From Novosphingobium sp. (GTDB taxonomy: Bacteria; Pseudomonadota; Alphaproteobacteria; Sphingomonadales; Sphingomonadaceae): a stretch of DNA of 39,978 nucleotides. This document shows, piece by piece, positions 1 through 7,801 of this stretch (positions are counted from its first letter, which is position 1; each line of letters starts with the position of its first letter). The stretch is taken from NCBI GenBank assembly GCA_030697365.1, contig JAUYQH010000089.1, positions 1 to 39,978 of the forward strand, written 5' to 3'. The notes below the pieces were generated by a model. The model had not been told where the DNA came from and did no database searches. It worked only from the letters and a program-made list of their open reading frames with translations. Made by a program: the position numbers and the translations under genes.

Positions 1-1148
1 ATAATACGCAGCATTATCTCGGACGTACCTTCGAAGATTTTGGTCAGGCGCGCGTCACGCCAGAACCTTTCCACCGGGTGCAGAGTCGTATAGCCGGCCC
101 CGCCGAGGATCTGCAAGGCCTCGCTGGTGACTTCCTCAGCCATTTCCGCCGCAAGATATTTCACCATTGAAGTCTTGACCCGCGCCGATCGTCCGGCGTC
201 GATTTCCTCGCAAGTATGGTAAAGCAACTGACGGGACGCTTCAATCTGCGTTGCCATTTTAGCGATCTTGAAGCGGATCGCTTGAAATTCCGCGATCGGC
301 TGGCCGAATTGCACTCGCTCCTTGGCATAGCTTGCCGCATGGTCGAGAGCGGCTTGAGCCAAGCCGATTGATCGCGCCGCGGTTTGCGCGCGAGCAAGTT
401 CCAGGCCCATAGACGTATCTTGAAATCCACGGCCGTCCGGCACGTCCGACTCGGCCCGCACGCGCACCCCATCGAAGTGCAGCTCCCAGGTTTTCCAGCC
501 GAAATAGCCGATCTTGGGGATTGGCGATCCCGTAACACCGTCGGGCAGCTGGCCGCGTGGCTTATCCACATTGAGGGCTATCGTGCCCAATTTACCCCCG
601 CTGCCATCATCGATCCGGCAAAGCACCCTGATGAAATCCGCTCCATCTGCAAAGGTGCACCAATATTTGCTGCCGGTGATCACCCACTCGTCGCCATCTC
701 GACGGGCGCGACAGGAGACTCCTGACAGGTCGGACCCTGTGCCAGGCTCGGACAGGGCGGCGGCTCCCAAATAATGCCCTCTCGCCATTGCGGCGATTTT
801 ATGGTTACGTTCTTCCTTGTCACCGCTAATGCGCTTGTAAAAGGAATTGCCGCGCGCCAGGAGGCTGGCGACGCTCATCCATCCTTTGGCGAGTTCCTCC
901 GACACCAGGCAATACTCGTAGGCGCCCAGTCCCAAGCCGCCGAATTCTTCAGGGATCAGGATTCCGAAAAAGCCCAACTCGCCCATTCGGTCAACCAAAG
1001 AGGAGGGAAAATCGCCCTTTTCCGGGTCGAGGCGATCCGCAAGCGGGCGAACCTGATTCTGGGTAAACTCGCGGGCAAGTTCCTTAATCATTATGCGTTC
1101 GTCGGTCATTCCCGACGTAAATCTCGATTCAAGCAACTGATCACGCAT
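1..1148 (-). CDS. Acyl-CoA dehydrogenase, C-terminal end cut by window edge
   Basis: FAD-dependent alpha,beta-desaturation of an acyl-CoA in the cytoplasm, with electrons passed to ETF. About 382 codons are visible and no stop is reached before position 1, so the last few residues are missing. Seen: the FAD/substrate motif LSEPGTGSD near residues 132-140, the ITGSKYW segment at 157-163, the ERVQFGQPIAEFQ signature at 277-289, and RLTKIFEGTSEI near 367-378, whose Glu373 sits at the catalytic-base position of the family. The start is ATG at 1148, preceded by GGAG with a 6-base gap. It is the most downstream visible gene of a minus-strand run that begins at 5633. The substrate is unknown. The family call is secure and the chain-length preference cannot be told. 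Confidence 0.93.
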   Translation of the reverse strand, partial: MRDQLLESRFTSGMTDERIMIKELAREFTQNQVRPLADRLDPEKGDFPSSLVDRMGELGFFGILIPEEFGGLGLGAYEYCLVSEELAKGWMSVASLLARGNSFYKRISGDKEERNHKIAAMARGHYLGAAALSEPGTGSDLSGVSCRARRDGDEWVITGSKYWCTFADGADFIRVLCRIDDGSGGKLGTIALNVDKPRGQLPDGVTGSPIPKIGYFGWKTWELHFDGVRVRAESDVPDGRGFQDTSMGLELARAQTAARSIGLAQAALDHAASYAKERVQFGQPIAEFQAIRFKIAKMATQIEASRQLLYHTCEEIDAGRSARVKTSMVKYLAAEMAEEVTSEALQILGGAGYTTLHPVERFWRDARLTKIFEGTSEIMLRI

Positions 1149-1304
1149 TGCGTTCTCCGGAAAGTAAGTCTCGTTGAGTTACAGGCGAGCGGCTAGGGAA
1201 GACCAGGTCAGCTTGCACCCGAGACTGGCGCATTGCCGCATCACCGGCACTTTAGCTCGAAGCCCACTCGGCGAAATATCAGCGAAGGTTCGCCTATTAA
1301 GCTC

Positions 1305-2654
1305 TTACCCCTGCCACTGCGGTGCACCGTCCACGGACGGGAATCCGGCTTTCGCCTCACGCTGGTAATCGGCTCGAACCGACCAAAACAGCAGTAGGCT
1401 GACACCACTGGAGATCGCGCAGACCACTGCCAGCGCCGGGCTTAAGCCGCCTCCTAGGTTATCCGCAACGAGCGGCACGATCACGGGCACGGCGCCAGCC
1501 CCGAATAGCGCGATCGCCATGTAGAGAAGGGCAACGAACGTCGCACGCATTCTTGCTGGCGCCACCTCTTGCATTGCAACGATAATGTTCAAGGAGCTCG
1601 CCTGAGTCCCGGTTAGACCAATGCCAAGCAGTGCGAGGCGCAGTATCGGATTTGGCTGGGTGAATCCGACTGTCAAGGACAGGGCTGCTAAAAAGATGAA
1701 TCCCATGCTAACGAGAACTACCGCGTCGTCGCGGCCACGCGATTTAACCCGAGCACTAATCCATGGAGCCACCAGGGCTCCCGTCACACCGGCCACCAAA
1801 GTCAGGGGACCAAAGACCGAGCCCGCGCTGACCGCGGTCCACCCAAAATCCCGTTTGAACGACTCCATGCCCCAATTTAGCAGGGCATAGCTGCAGCCCG
1901 CCGCCAATGTTGTGCCGAGCAACAGGCCGGAATACAGCCTCTTGTGTCTCAAGATCTGACGGACAACGACGCGGCCTGAACCGGAATCGGTTTGCGAACC
2001 ATGACTGGAGCGTATCGGCTCGGGCGCTACAACTACGAAAATAATCCCGAGGACCACCGTCGGCAGGCCAACCGCCAGCAGAACGATCTGCCAGACCTGC
2101 AGAGATGTCTGCATACCGCCTTCCCGCGCACGTTCTATACCTGCGATGAGGAGTGCGCCGCCGGAGAAGGCCAGCGGGGACCCGACCATGGTGGCTGCAT
2201 TGTAGATGCTTGCGGCCAGACTCCGCTTCGCCGGAGGAAACAGATCGCCGATCATCGAATGGGCGGCGGGCGTCAGGACAGCTTCTCCGGCGGCGAGACC
2301 GAGCCGTAGAGCAATAAGGGCAGCGTAGGTGGTCGCAAAGGCGGAACCAATCGTAGAGAAAGACCAGATGGCGACCCCGGTGATAACCAGAATCTTGCGA
2401 TTTCCGCGGTCAGCAATTCGCCCCGCTGGGATTCCCAAGAAGGAGTAGACGACCGCAAATGCCGTGCCGATCAGCAACCCGATCTGCACGTCGCTCAGCT
2501 GAAACTCGGCCTTCAGCGGCCCGATCAGAAGAACAAAAACCTGGCGGTCGACGAGAGAGAATACAATGAGAGCGCAGAGCATGAACAGTGTCGGCCACGC
2601 GCGCCGGCCCTCAAAGGTCGGAGCGGCAGCTTTGGCGCGCGCGGACTCTAGCAT
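1305..2654 (-). CDS. MFS transporter, spinster-like 12-TM carrier
   Basis: Inner-membrane secondary transporter of 449 residues. The sequence shows the usual MFS pattern of about twelve hydrophobic helices in two halves. The first half contains the conserved loop after TM2 (GIPAGRIADRGNRK, near residues 75-88), which is the MFS motif-A region. The opening segment (SLVDRQVFVLLIGPLK) is typical of spinster-like carriers common in sphingomonads. The ATG at 2654 has a good purine-rich ribosome site (GAGAGGGAAAGGG) just upstream. It lies between small unknown proteins and an acyl-CoA dehydrogenase on the same strand, so uptake or export of the compound degraded here is a reasonable inference. The substrate is not identifiable. 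Confidence 0.9.
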   Translation of the reverse strand: MLESARAKAAAPTFEGRRAWPTLFMLCALIVFSLVDRQVFVLLIGPLKAEFQLSDVQIGLLIGTAFAVVYSFLGIPAGRIADRGNRKILVITGVAIWSFSTIGSAFATTYAALIALRLGLAAGEAVLTPAAHSMIGDLFPPAKRSLAASIYNAATMVGSPLAFSGGALLIAGIERAREGGMQTSLQVWQIVLLAVGLPTVVLGIIFVVVAPEPIRSSHGSQTDSGSGRVVVRQILRHKRLYSGLLLGTTLAAGCSYALLNWGMESFKRDFGWTAVSAGSVFGPLTLVAGVTGALVAPWISARVKSRGRDDAVVLVSMGFIFLAALSLTVGFTQPNPILRLALLGIGLTGTQASSLNIIVAMQEVAPARMRATFVALLYMAIALFGAGAVPVIVPLVADNLGGGLSPALAVVCAISSGVSLLLFWSVRADYQREAKAGFPSVDGAPQWQG

Positions 2655-3107
2655 ATCCCTTTCCCTCTCTTGAGCGGAAGATTCGTCATCTGAAAATCGC
2701 GATCGACAAGCCCGCCGTTCTCACTTCATCGGGCACTGCCGTCAAGGACACCAGACCCCGCAGCCAGCTTCATCACTTGCGCGGAGATGACCTCGTCCAC
2801 CCCGGTGGGGAGGAATGCCGGGGTCAACCCGTGCCATCGCAAAACGCTCTACGTTGTCGCCGACTCAGAGTACCGTCGCCGATGCATGAAAAAGCGGATG
2901 CCCGAAAACACCAGCCGAGGAATTTCGCTCTTCGTGCGGAGCAGATCGCGTTAGTTCGCGCTGGTAAGGTAAATGCTAACCAGCAGCTCGCTCAGGTTAT
3001 TCGTTCAAGTTGGACGATGCCTGTCAGCTCTCCTGATCCAGACAACCATCCGTGCCCAGCTTGTCGACGTTTCGCTGCCCCCGTCACCTCCATATTGGCG
3101 AATATTC
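2655..3107. other. Intergenic stretch without a convincing gene
   Basis: This is 453 bases between the MFS gene and the small protein at 3108-3437. A 193-codon plus-strand frame crosses it, but it also runs into both neighbours, has no recognisable domain and has poor amino-acid composition for a folded protein. I see no hairpin terminator and no copy of the ATTGC-N4-GCAAT palindrome here. Confidence 0.5.
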
Positions 3108-3437
3108 TCAGGGAATCGGGATATAGACGACCTTGGGAATTTCCGACCTGGCAATGTAATCGGAAATGACATTTGCCGCTATGCGATCCTCGCCGCTCAG
3201 GTAATTAACATTTTGATCGACAAAATTCCCATCGGCGCTGACCGCCCAGATGAAGCGTCCGCCAGGTACATCGGCCACGGCGAAGTCAACCTTGAAGCCC
3301 GCCGCCTTGCGAAGCTTCACTATTTTTCTCCAAAAATAAAGATAGTTCTGCCACGCATCCGGCTTTTTCTTAATCTCATAAATTTTGAGTTCGACCGTGC
3401 GCCCGCCTTGGAGCTCTTCCAGCGTCTTAATTGCCAT
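3108..3437 (-). CDS. Small unknown protein, paralogue of the next gene upstream
   Basis: A 109-residue protein of unknown function. It shares a clear pattern with the protein at 3482-3814: a (T/S)(V/I)E(L/V) strand near the N-terminus, then a GFK(V/I)xFAxADV block followed by R(F/L)IW. The two are therefore diverged duplicates. Size and strand/helix pattern suggest a dimeric alpha/beta-barrel (NIPSNAP or ABM-like) fold; this is inference. The longest frame begins with GTG at 3443, but that GTG is part of a GGAGGTG ribosome site, which places ATG 3437 five bases downstream as the real start. It follows its paralogue by 44 bases, so the two are probably co-transcribed. Confidence 0.75.
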   Translation of the reverse strand: MAIKTLEELQGGRTVELKIYEIKKKPDAWQNYLYFWRKIVKLRKAAGFKVDFAVADVPGGRFIWAVSADGNFVDQNVNYLSGEDRIAANVISDYIARSEIPKVVYIPIP

Positions 3438-3481
3438 CGGCACCTCCGAATGCAGCGTCTAAAATCAGTCTCACGCTCACC

Positions 3482-3814
3482 TTATTCTGCCCTCTGCAAC
3501 TCTTCAGGCGATGCTTCGATAGCGTCGAACCGCTCAACAACCCACAAACATAAAGCCAGCTTCGGATATTTTCCGATGTAAAAACGGTTCTTGAGATCAA
3601 AGCCCTTCTCGTAACGGTGGACCCAGATCAGCCGCTCGTTCGCAACGTCGGCAGCAGCGAAAAGTATCTTGAAACCCTCAGGCTTGTAATCCGAAAAGAC
3701 CTCTTGGAAGGCCTCCACCGCTTCCGCCGTACGACCTTTCTGGACCTGACAGTTAACTACCTCGATGGTCGATCCATCATCGACTAGCCCGAGATCGGCA
3801 GGGCTGAATTCCAT
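3482..3814 (-). CDS. Small unknown protein, paralogue of the gene at 3108-3437
   Basis: A 110-residue protein of unknown function. Residues about 14-20 (STIEVVN) and about 47-65 (GFKILFAAADV, then RLIWVH) match the corresponding blocks of the downstream neighbour, which shows a tandem duplication followed by strong divergence. It has no signal peptide, no membrane segment and no conserved metal-binding Cys or His set. The start ATG at 3814 is preceded by GAGAGG with a 6-base gap. A dimeric alpha/beta-barrel fold is plausible for this length. Being in the catabolic minus-strand run suggests a role with a pathway intermediate, for example binding or isomerisation, but this is only inference. 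Confidence 0.75.
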   Translation of the reverse strand: MEFSPADLGLVDDGSTIEVVNCQVQKGRTAEAVEAFQEVFSDYKPEGFKILFAAADVANERLIWVHRYEKGFDLKNRFYIGKYPKLALCLWVVERFDAIEASPEELQRAE

Positions 3815-4481
3815 TTTTAGCCTCTCAGTGCGGGTTCATGTGAGCTTGCCAGGCCGTGCCGATGCCGCAGCTTCGCAGCACCCATGTTGTCAGGCGGAAG
3901 AATGAATGATCAAGGCGGCAAAGGCAATCCGATCCGCACCGCTAGCACGGTATATTAAGACTGTGATACGACGTGCTGACATGCTCGGGGAGGAGAACGG
4001 ACTTGCCCAAGTGGGAGCATGACTGCACGACCCGAACTTCAGGCCGGCGCCTCACGATAAGGCCCTGCTGAGTCAGATTTATCAGCGGTGCATCCAGGGG
4101 TTCATGGCGGCCGGCGCGCGCGGGAAAGACCATTGAGCAGGAAAGAGCGGCGGCAGAACCGCGCGAGACATTGTAATGGAATGTGCTTGTGAATGTCGCC
4201 AGCCCGGGTCTATGCGTCGCCCGTGGAACGGAAGGGATCAGCTCCGGCGCCGGCCATCGCGTCCGCTTCGCTCGTGGGTCCGAGCAAGATTCGTCACCAC
4301 CCTTCGAAGGGGGCGCCATCGCTGGTCGGACCTCACCGCTGATCGTTCGCCGGAAGAGGGCCATCGAATCAGGGTCTTGGAAATTCCTTGTCTGGGGATC
4401 GGCCGCCACCGACCACCAGTGAGAACATTTGCTCGTGCTCCGACCAACCGCGCTCGTCCGGGTTCTGCTCGTTTTTCGTGC
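3815..4481. other. Long intergenic stretch, no supported gene
   Basis: This is 667 bases between the OsmC-like gene and the small paralogues. Overlapping frames exist on both strands (for example 3942-4409 minus and 4176-4739 plus), but none has a recognisable domain, a good ribosome site or a plausible composition. The segment around 4140-4165 carries short AT-rich inverted repeats (ACATT and AATGT). The stretch may hold remnants of lost genes, but I cannot identify any. Confidence 0.45.
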
Positions 4482-5024
4482 TCAGGCCGCGATATCCGGG
4501 CACGAGGCAAAGTGTTCGAGCCTTCCTGCAATCGGCTGGGGTGTCTTCAGCAAGTTCAGGACCGGGCACGTCGCCTCGATCTCTCTGTGCAAATCCTCGA
4601 TCCGCTCGGCAGGCTCCGAGGAGCTGATAGTGAGTGTATACTTGAGATTATAAGGCGTTATCGGAAAGCTCTCGAAGCCAGGGGTTTGTCCGAGTGGGTG
4701 CGCCAGGGCAGAGACTTCAACACCGATCTCGTCGACTGAAAGGCACATCATTGCCGCGATCATCTCTGCAGAATGCGCGATGCAGCCGCCCAGCGCCGCA
4801 AGCAAATGTTCTGGCGACTTCGGCCCCAGATCAAATCCGGCGGTGGCCGGTCCCGTGTCGTTGATCAGCTCGAACTGACGGATTCGAATAACTCGAACGC
4901 CACTGCGCCCCCGCACTTCCACTGAGGCGCTGAATTCCACCGGCTGCGGATCAGCCATGAACGCGTCCTTAAACGCCGTAAGCGCTGCGCGCTTCCGTGC
5001 CAAGAATTCGTCGAGATCGCTCAT
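4482..5024 (-). CDS. OsmC/Ohr-family protein
   Basis: A 180-residue cytoplasmic protein of the OsmC fold, whose members reduce organic hydroperoxides through a cysteine pair or bind acyl or other organic compounds. The two expected cysteines are present: Cys81 in the ALGGC turn and Cys153 in the ATCPVL helix. Length is slightly above the usual 140-150 because of an N-terminal extension of about 30 residues. The start ATG at 5024 is preceded by AAGGGA with a 7-base gap. The 81-base space to the upstream NTF2-like gene contains a perfect ATTGC-N4-GCAAT palindrome (5087-5102), which suggests its own regulated promoter. In a degradation cluster it may protect against peroxides formed during oxidation; this is inference. 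Confidence 0.88.
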   Translation of the reverse strand: MSDLDEFLARKRAALTAFKDAFMADPQPVEFSASVEVRGRSGVRVIRIRQFELINDTGPATAGFDLGPKSPEHLLAALGGCIAHSAEMIAAMMCLSVDEIGVEVSALAHPLGQTPGFESFPITPYNLKYTLTISSSEPAERIEDLHREIEATCPVLNLLKTPQPIAGRLEHFASCPDIAA

Positions 5025-5086
5025 CGGGCTTTCCCTTGAAATTGCATAAAAGTTCGTGAACGGCGCGGCGGCTTGGACGCCGAGCC

Positions 5087-5102
5087 GATTGCTTTCGCAA
5101 TG
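5087..5102. promoter_or_regulatory. Putative operator, GATTGC-TTTC-GCAATG
   Basis: Perfect ATTGC/GCAAT inverted repeat with a 4-base spacer, 63 bases upstream of the OsmC-like start and just after the stop of the NTF2-like gene. It has the same architecture as the sites at 10554, 15883 and 27414. Confidence 0.6.
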
Positions 5103-5105
5103 ACC

Positions 5106-5633
5106 CTAAGATTCTGCATAAATCAGGTCATTGGGGAAGTGGTCGCCCTTCAGTGCAGTAGGCGGCATCCCGAAAATTCCTTCGAAGTCTCGAGCACCCG
5201 GGAGCCGGTTGGCCCAATCAAAGATTGTCTGGCGCTGCAGAACTTTCCATTCGCCGTTGCGCTTTTCACAACGGTCGTTGTAACGGCCTCCAAGAAGCTT
5301 AGTCTCGTTCTTGTGTGGATCGATCCAGACGTACAGAAAGGCGGATTCGCACTTAGCCTGGTGGCCGCTCAGCTCAATTAGAACATTTGAACAGTGATGT
5401 ATCGCGAAATGCTGCGAGGTCTGGTGGCCGCTGTAACTCCATTCACAGAATTCGTGAGCATTGCCGACGAATGCGCCGTGATTATCACGTGCCTCTGGCC
5501 AAAATGTTGACTTCATAAGTACAAGATCCTTACGATCCTGCCCTCTGCAGTACCTCATTAGGTTATCGTGAATGTCCTGCTTGTCGATCAGTTCATGTAC
5601 CCGTTTAGGAATATCTTGAACTTCATTTGTCAT
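5106..5633 (-). CDS. SnoaL/NTF2-fold protein, possible dehydratase or isomerase
   Basis: A 175-residue protein of the NTF2-like (SnoaL_4) superfamily. Members include scytalone dehydratase, LinA and bile-acid 7-alpha-dehydratase, which use Tyr/Asp/His sets in a cone-shaped pocket. Here the helix LMRYCRGQDRKD supplies Tyr28 and Asp33, and IHHCSN supplies His79/His80, so the acid-base set seems present. The longest frame starts 23 codons earlier, at 5702. However, CGGGAG at about 5642-5647 sits 7 bases from ATG 5633 and only 1 base from ATG 5639, so 5633 is the likely start. It heads the minus-strand run. A role as a hydratase, dehydratase or isomerase of a cyclic intermediate is inference. Confidence 0.85.
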   Translation of the reverse strand: MTNEVQDIPKRVHELIDKQDIHDNLMRYCRGQDRKDLVLMKSTFWPEARDNHGAFVGNAHEFCEWSYSGHQTSQHFAIHHCSNVLIELSGHQAKCESAFLYVWIDPHKNETKLLGGRYNDRCEKRNGEWKVLQRQTIFDWANRLPGARDFEGIFGMPPTALKGDHFPNDLIYAES

Positions 5634-6423
5634 ATGCATACTCCCGTTTGACTTGCGAACCCCTAGAAAGCGGGGGCATGTGTGAGAAGCCTTTGCCCTC
5701 ACGACGCATTGTCAGCACCGCCTTCGGCTACGCCCCCTCTCGTATTCTCCCCTAAGTGCACCAAGGGGGTGTCGCCCGAAAGAGGCACCTAGCGACCTTC
5801 CAAAAGCAGCAAGTCATCATAATGCGCCTTGCCAATGATCGTGCAATAGCTGAAACCATTGCTGGCGGCGTCATTGCAGGCGTAATGACCTACATTTTAT
5901 ACCTCCGCCACCGCGGGCGCTCATCGATTGGAGCTTTCGGGATAAGAGTCGTCTAGTTGTCCGGGCGGTGCGCAGAATGGCGCTGCAATTCGCGTTTTGC
6001 GTGCGCGTCCATACCGGGTAGGAAAATGAGGACAAATCCAAGGCGCAATTCCAATGTTCGCGGGCGCATCATCCGGTTTGGGAGGGAAGGCGGCGGTCGT
6101 TTCAGCGGACAAGCCGGGCTGCAATTTAGGCTTCGGCTCACTGGCCCTCGAAGCCAGAGCCTGCCACATTTCAGGACTCGCGCGCGAGTGGAATGCTCGT
6201 GGCGAGCACAATTGTAATGTCTTCGGTGATGGCTTGCCTCCAGTTCGGCTGGCGTTACCCGTATAGCTCCCATTGCAATGGTGATAAAGTTCGGGATCGA
6301 CGCTTCATTGTTGTCCACGCGTAGAATGGACAAGTACAGGCCCCGCTAGGGGCGGCATCCTTTTGCATGCTTGAGCTCGAAGCCTGAGATGGGACTAGAG
6401 CAGACTATTAGGAACGTGACTCA
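5634..6423. other. Divergent intergenic region with several ATTGC half-sites
   Basis: This is 790 bases between the divergently read NTF2-like gene (-) and the CoA-transferase gene (+). No supported gene was found. On the minus strand around 6180-6240 a short frame reads like a protein C-terminus (WRQAITEDITIVLATSIP, then stop) with an in-frame stop just upstream, so a gene remnant is possible. The region contains a near-palindrome at 5872-5887 and a CATTGCAATG at 6281-6290. Confidence 0.5.
5872..5887. promoter_or_regulatory. Putative operator variant, CATTGC-AGGC-GTAATG
   Basis: Same layout as the perfect sites with one mismatch in the right half. It lies 239 bases upstream of the NTF2-like start, further away than the other sites, so the assignment is weak. 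Confidence 0.35.
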
Positions 6424-7692
6424 ATGGAAAACAATGCTGCATTCGGCGCCCTATCAGGCTTGAAGGTCCTCGACCTGACGCAGATGATGGCAGGGCCCTT
6501 CGCGGCGATGATGCTGGCGGATCACGGCGCTACGGTGGTGAAGATCGAGCCGCCCCATGGCGAGATGACGCGCGCCGGCGGCCCGTTCCGAGCGGATGAC
6601 ACGCAACGCGTTCTGGGCGGCTATTTTCAGAGTCTCAACCGCAACAAGCTGAGCGTTTGTCTCGACCTCAAGACCGAGGAGGGGCGAGAGGCGTTCAAGG
6701 CGCTCGTTAGCGACGCTGATGCGGTGGTTGAGAATTTCCGCGCCGGCGTGATGGAGCGTCTCGGACTGGGCTACGAAGTTCTGAGGGAAGTTAATCCGCG
6801 CCTCGTTTACGGCGCTTTGCGCGGGTTCGGCGACGCGCGCACTGGGGCGTCGCCTTACGTCGACTGGCCGGCCTTCGATGTCGTAGCCCAGGCGATGGGC
6901 GGGATGATAGCGATCACTGGCCCCGATTCCGAGACTCCGACGAAGGTCGGCCCGGGGATTGGCGACATTGTCCCAGGCATGATGTTGGCATTTGGCGTGC
7001 TCGCCGCCATTCATCATGCCCGGCGGACGGGGATCGGTCAGTTCGTGGATATTGCAATGACCGATGCCGTCCTGGCGGTCTGCGAGAGGATGATCTGGCA
7101 AAACTCGGTGCAGGGCTTAGTGCCGGGACCGGAGGGTAATCATCATCCGTGGCATGTCCCATTTGGCATGTTTCCGGCAAAGGACGGATTCATCACTCTT
7201 GCCGCGCAGCAGGACGCGTTCTTCGCAATTCTGTGCAAGCAACTTGAAGTCCCGGAATTGGCCGTTGACCCACGTTTTAAAAATCGTGAAGGACGCGAAG
7301 CTAATCGTCGGGTGCTAATCGATGAGCTAAGCACCAGAACCGGGGAATTTACCAAGGCCGAGTTGATGGAGCGCCTTGGCGGCAAAATCCCTTTCGGTCC
7401 GGTTATGAACATCGAGGACGTTCTGCAGGACGCCCATTTCAAGGCCCGAGACATGCTGGTTGAGATCGACAATCCCGGCACGACGCCGGTGACGATAGCC
7501 GGGGTGCCTATCAAAATGACGGCGACTCCCGGCGGGGTGGTTCGCCGCGGGCCCTTGCTTGGTGAACATAATCGCGAGATGCTGACCCAGGCTGGACTGT
7601 CTGAAGACAAAATCGACGCGCTTGACAAAGTATTCTCGCAGACGGCGGTCGAGTCACTTGTTTCAAAGGAAACAAAGGCAGCGATGATGTAG
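6424..7692 (+). CDS. CaiB/BaiF family (class III) CoA-transferase
   Basis: A 422-residue enzyme that moves CoA between carboxylic acids, activating a substrate for beta-oxidation in the cytoplasm. The family N-terminus is clear (LSGLKVLDLTQMMAGPFAAMMLADHGATVVKIE pattern, residues 11-42). Asp152, in PAFDVVAQAMGG, aligns with the catalytic aspartate that forms the acyl-anhydride intermediate in formyl-CoA transferase. The length is typical. ATG 6424 has a weak upstream AGGA about 9-10 bases away. It is followed after 109 bases by the hydratase/dehydrogenase gene, with which it likely forms one unit: activation, then beta-oxidation. It could also be an alpha-methylacyl-CoA racemase-type member; sequence alone does not separate these. 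Confidence 0.92.
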   Translation: MENNAAFGALSGLKVLDLTQMMAGPFAAMMLADHGATVVKIEPPHGEMTRAGGPFRADDTQRVLGGYFQSLNRNKLSVCLDLKTEEGREAFKALVSDADAVVENFRAGVMERLGLGYEVLREVNPRLVYGALRGFGDARTGASPYVDWPAFDVVAQAMGGMIAITGPDSETPTKVGPGIGDIVPGMMLAFGVLAAIHHARRTGIGQFVDIAMTDAVLAVCERMIWQNSVQGLVPGPEGNHHPWHVPFGMFPAKDGFITLAAQQDAFFAILCKQLEVPELAVDPRFKNREGREANRRVLIDELSTRTGEFTKAELMERLGGKIPFGPVMNIEDVLQDAHFKARDMLVEIDNPGTTPVTIAGVPIKMTATPGGVVRRGPLLGEHNREMLTQAGLSEDKIDALDKVFSQTAVESLVSKETKAAMM

Positions 7693-7801
7693 TCTGCTCC
7701 TTAGTGTTCGGTGGGTCGGCGACTCGCTCGGCTCGCCTCCACTTTATCGACCACTCGAGGCTACGATGACGCGAATATCCGAGTTCGCGCGGGAGTTGAT
7801 T

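Noticed and set aside
1573..1586. ATTGC-AACG-ATAAT, one mismatch to the operator
   Set aside because: Inside the MFS coding sequence, so most likely chance. It shows that one-mismatch sites alone are weak evidence.
2588..3169. 193-codon plus-strand frame between the MFS gene and the small paralogues
   Set aside because: It overlaps both neighbours at its ends, has no ribosome site and no recognisable domain.
3942..4739. Overlapping frames on both strands in the gap before the OsmC-like gene
   Set aside because: No domain, poor composition, and the plus-strand frame runs deep into the OsmC gene. They are not reported as genes.
6281..6290. CATTGCAATG palindrome
   Set aside because: It has the half-sites but no 4-base spacer, so it was not counted with the operator set.
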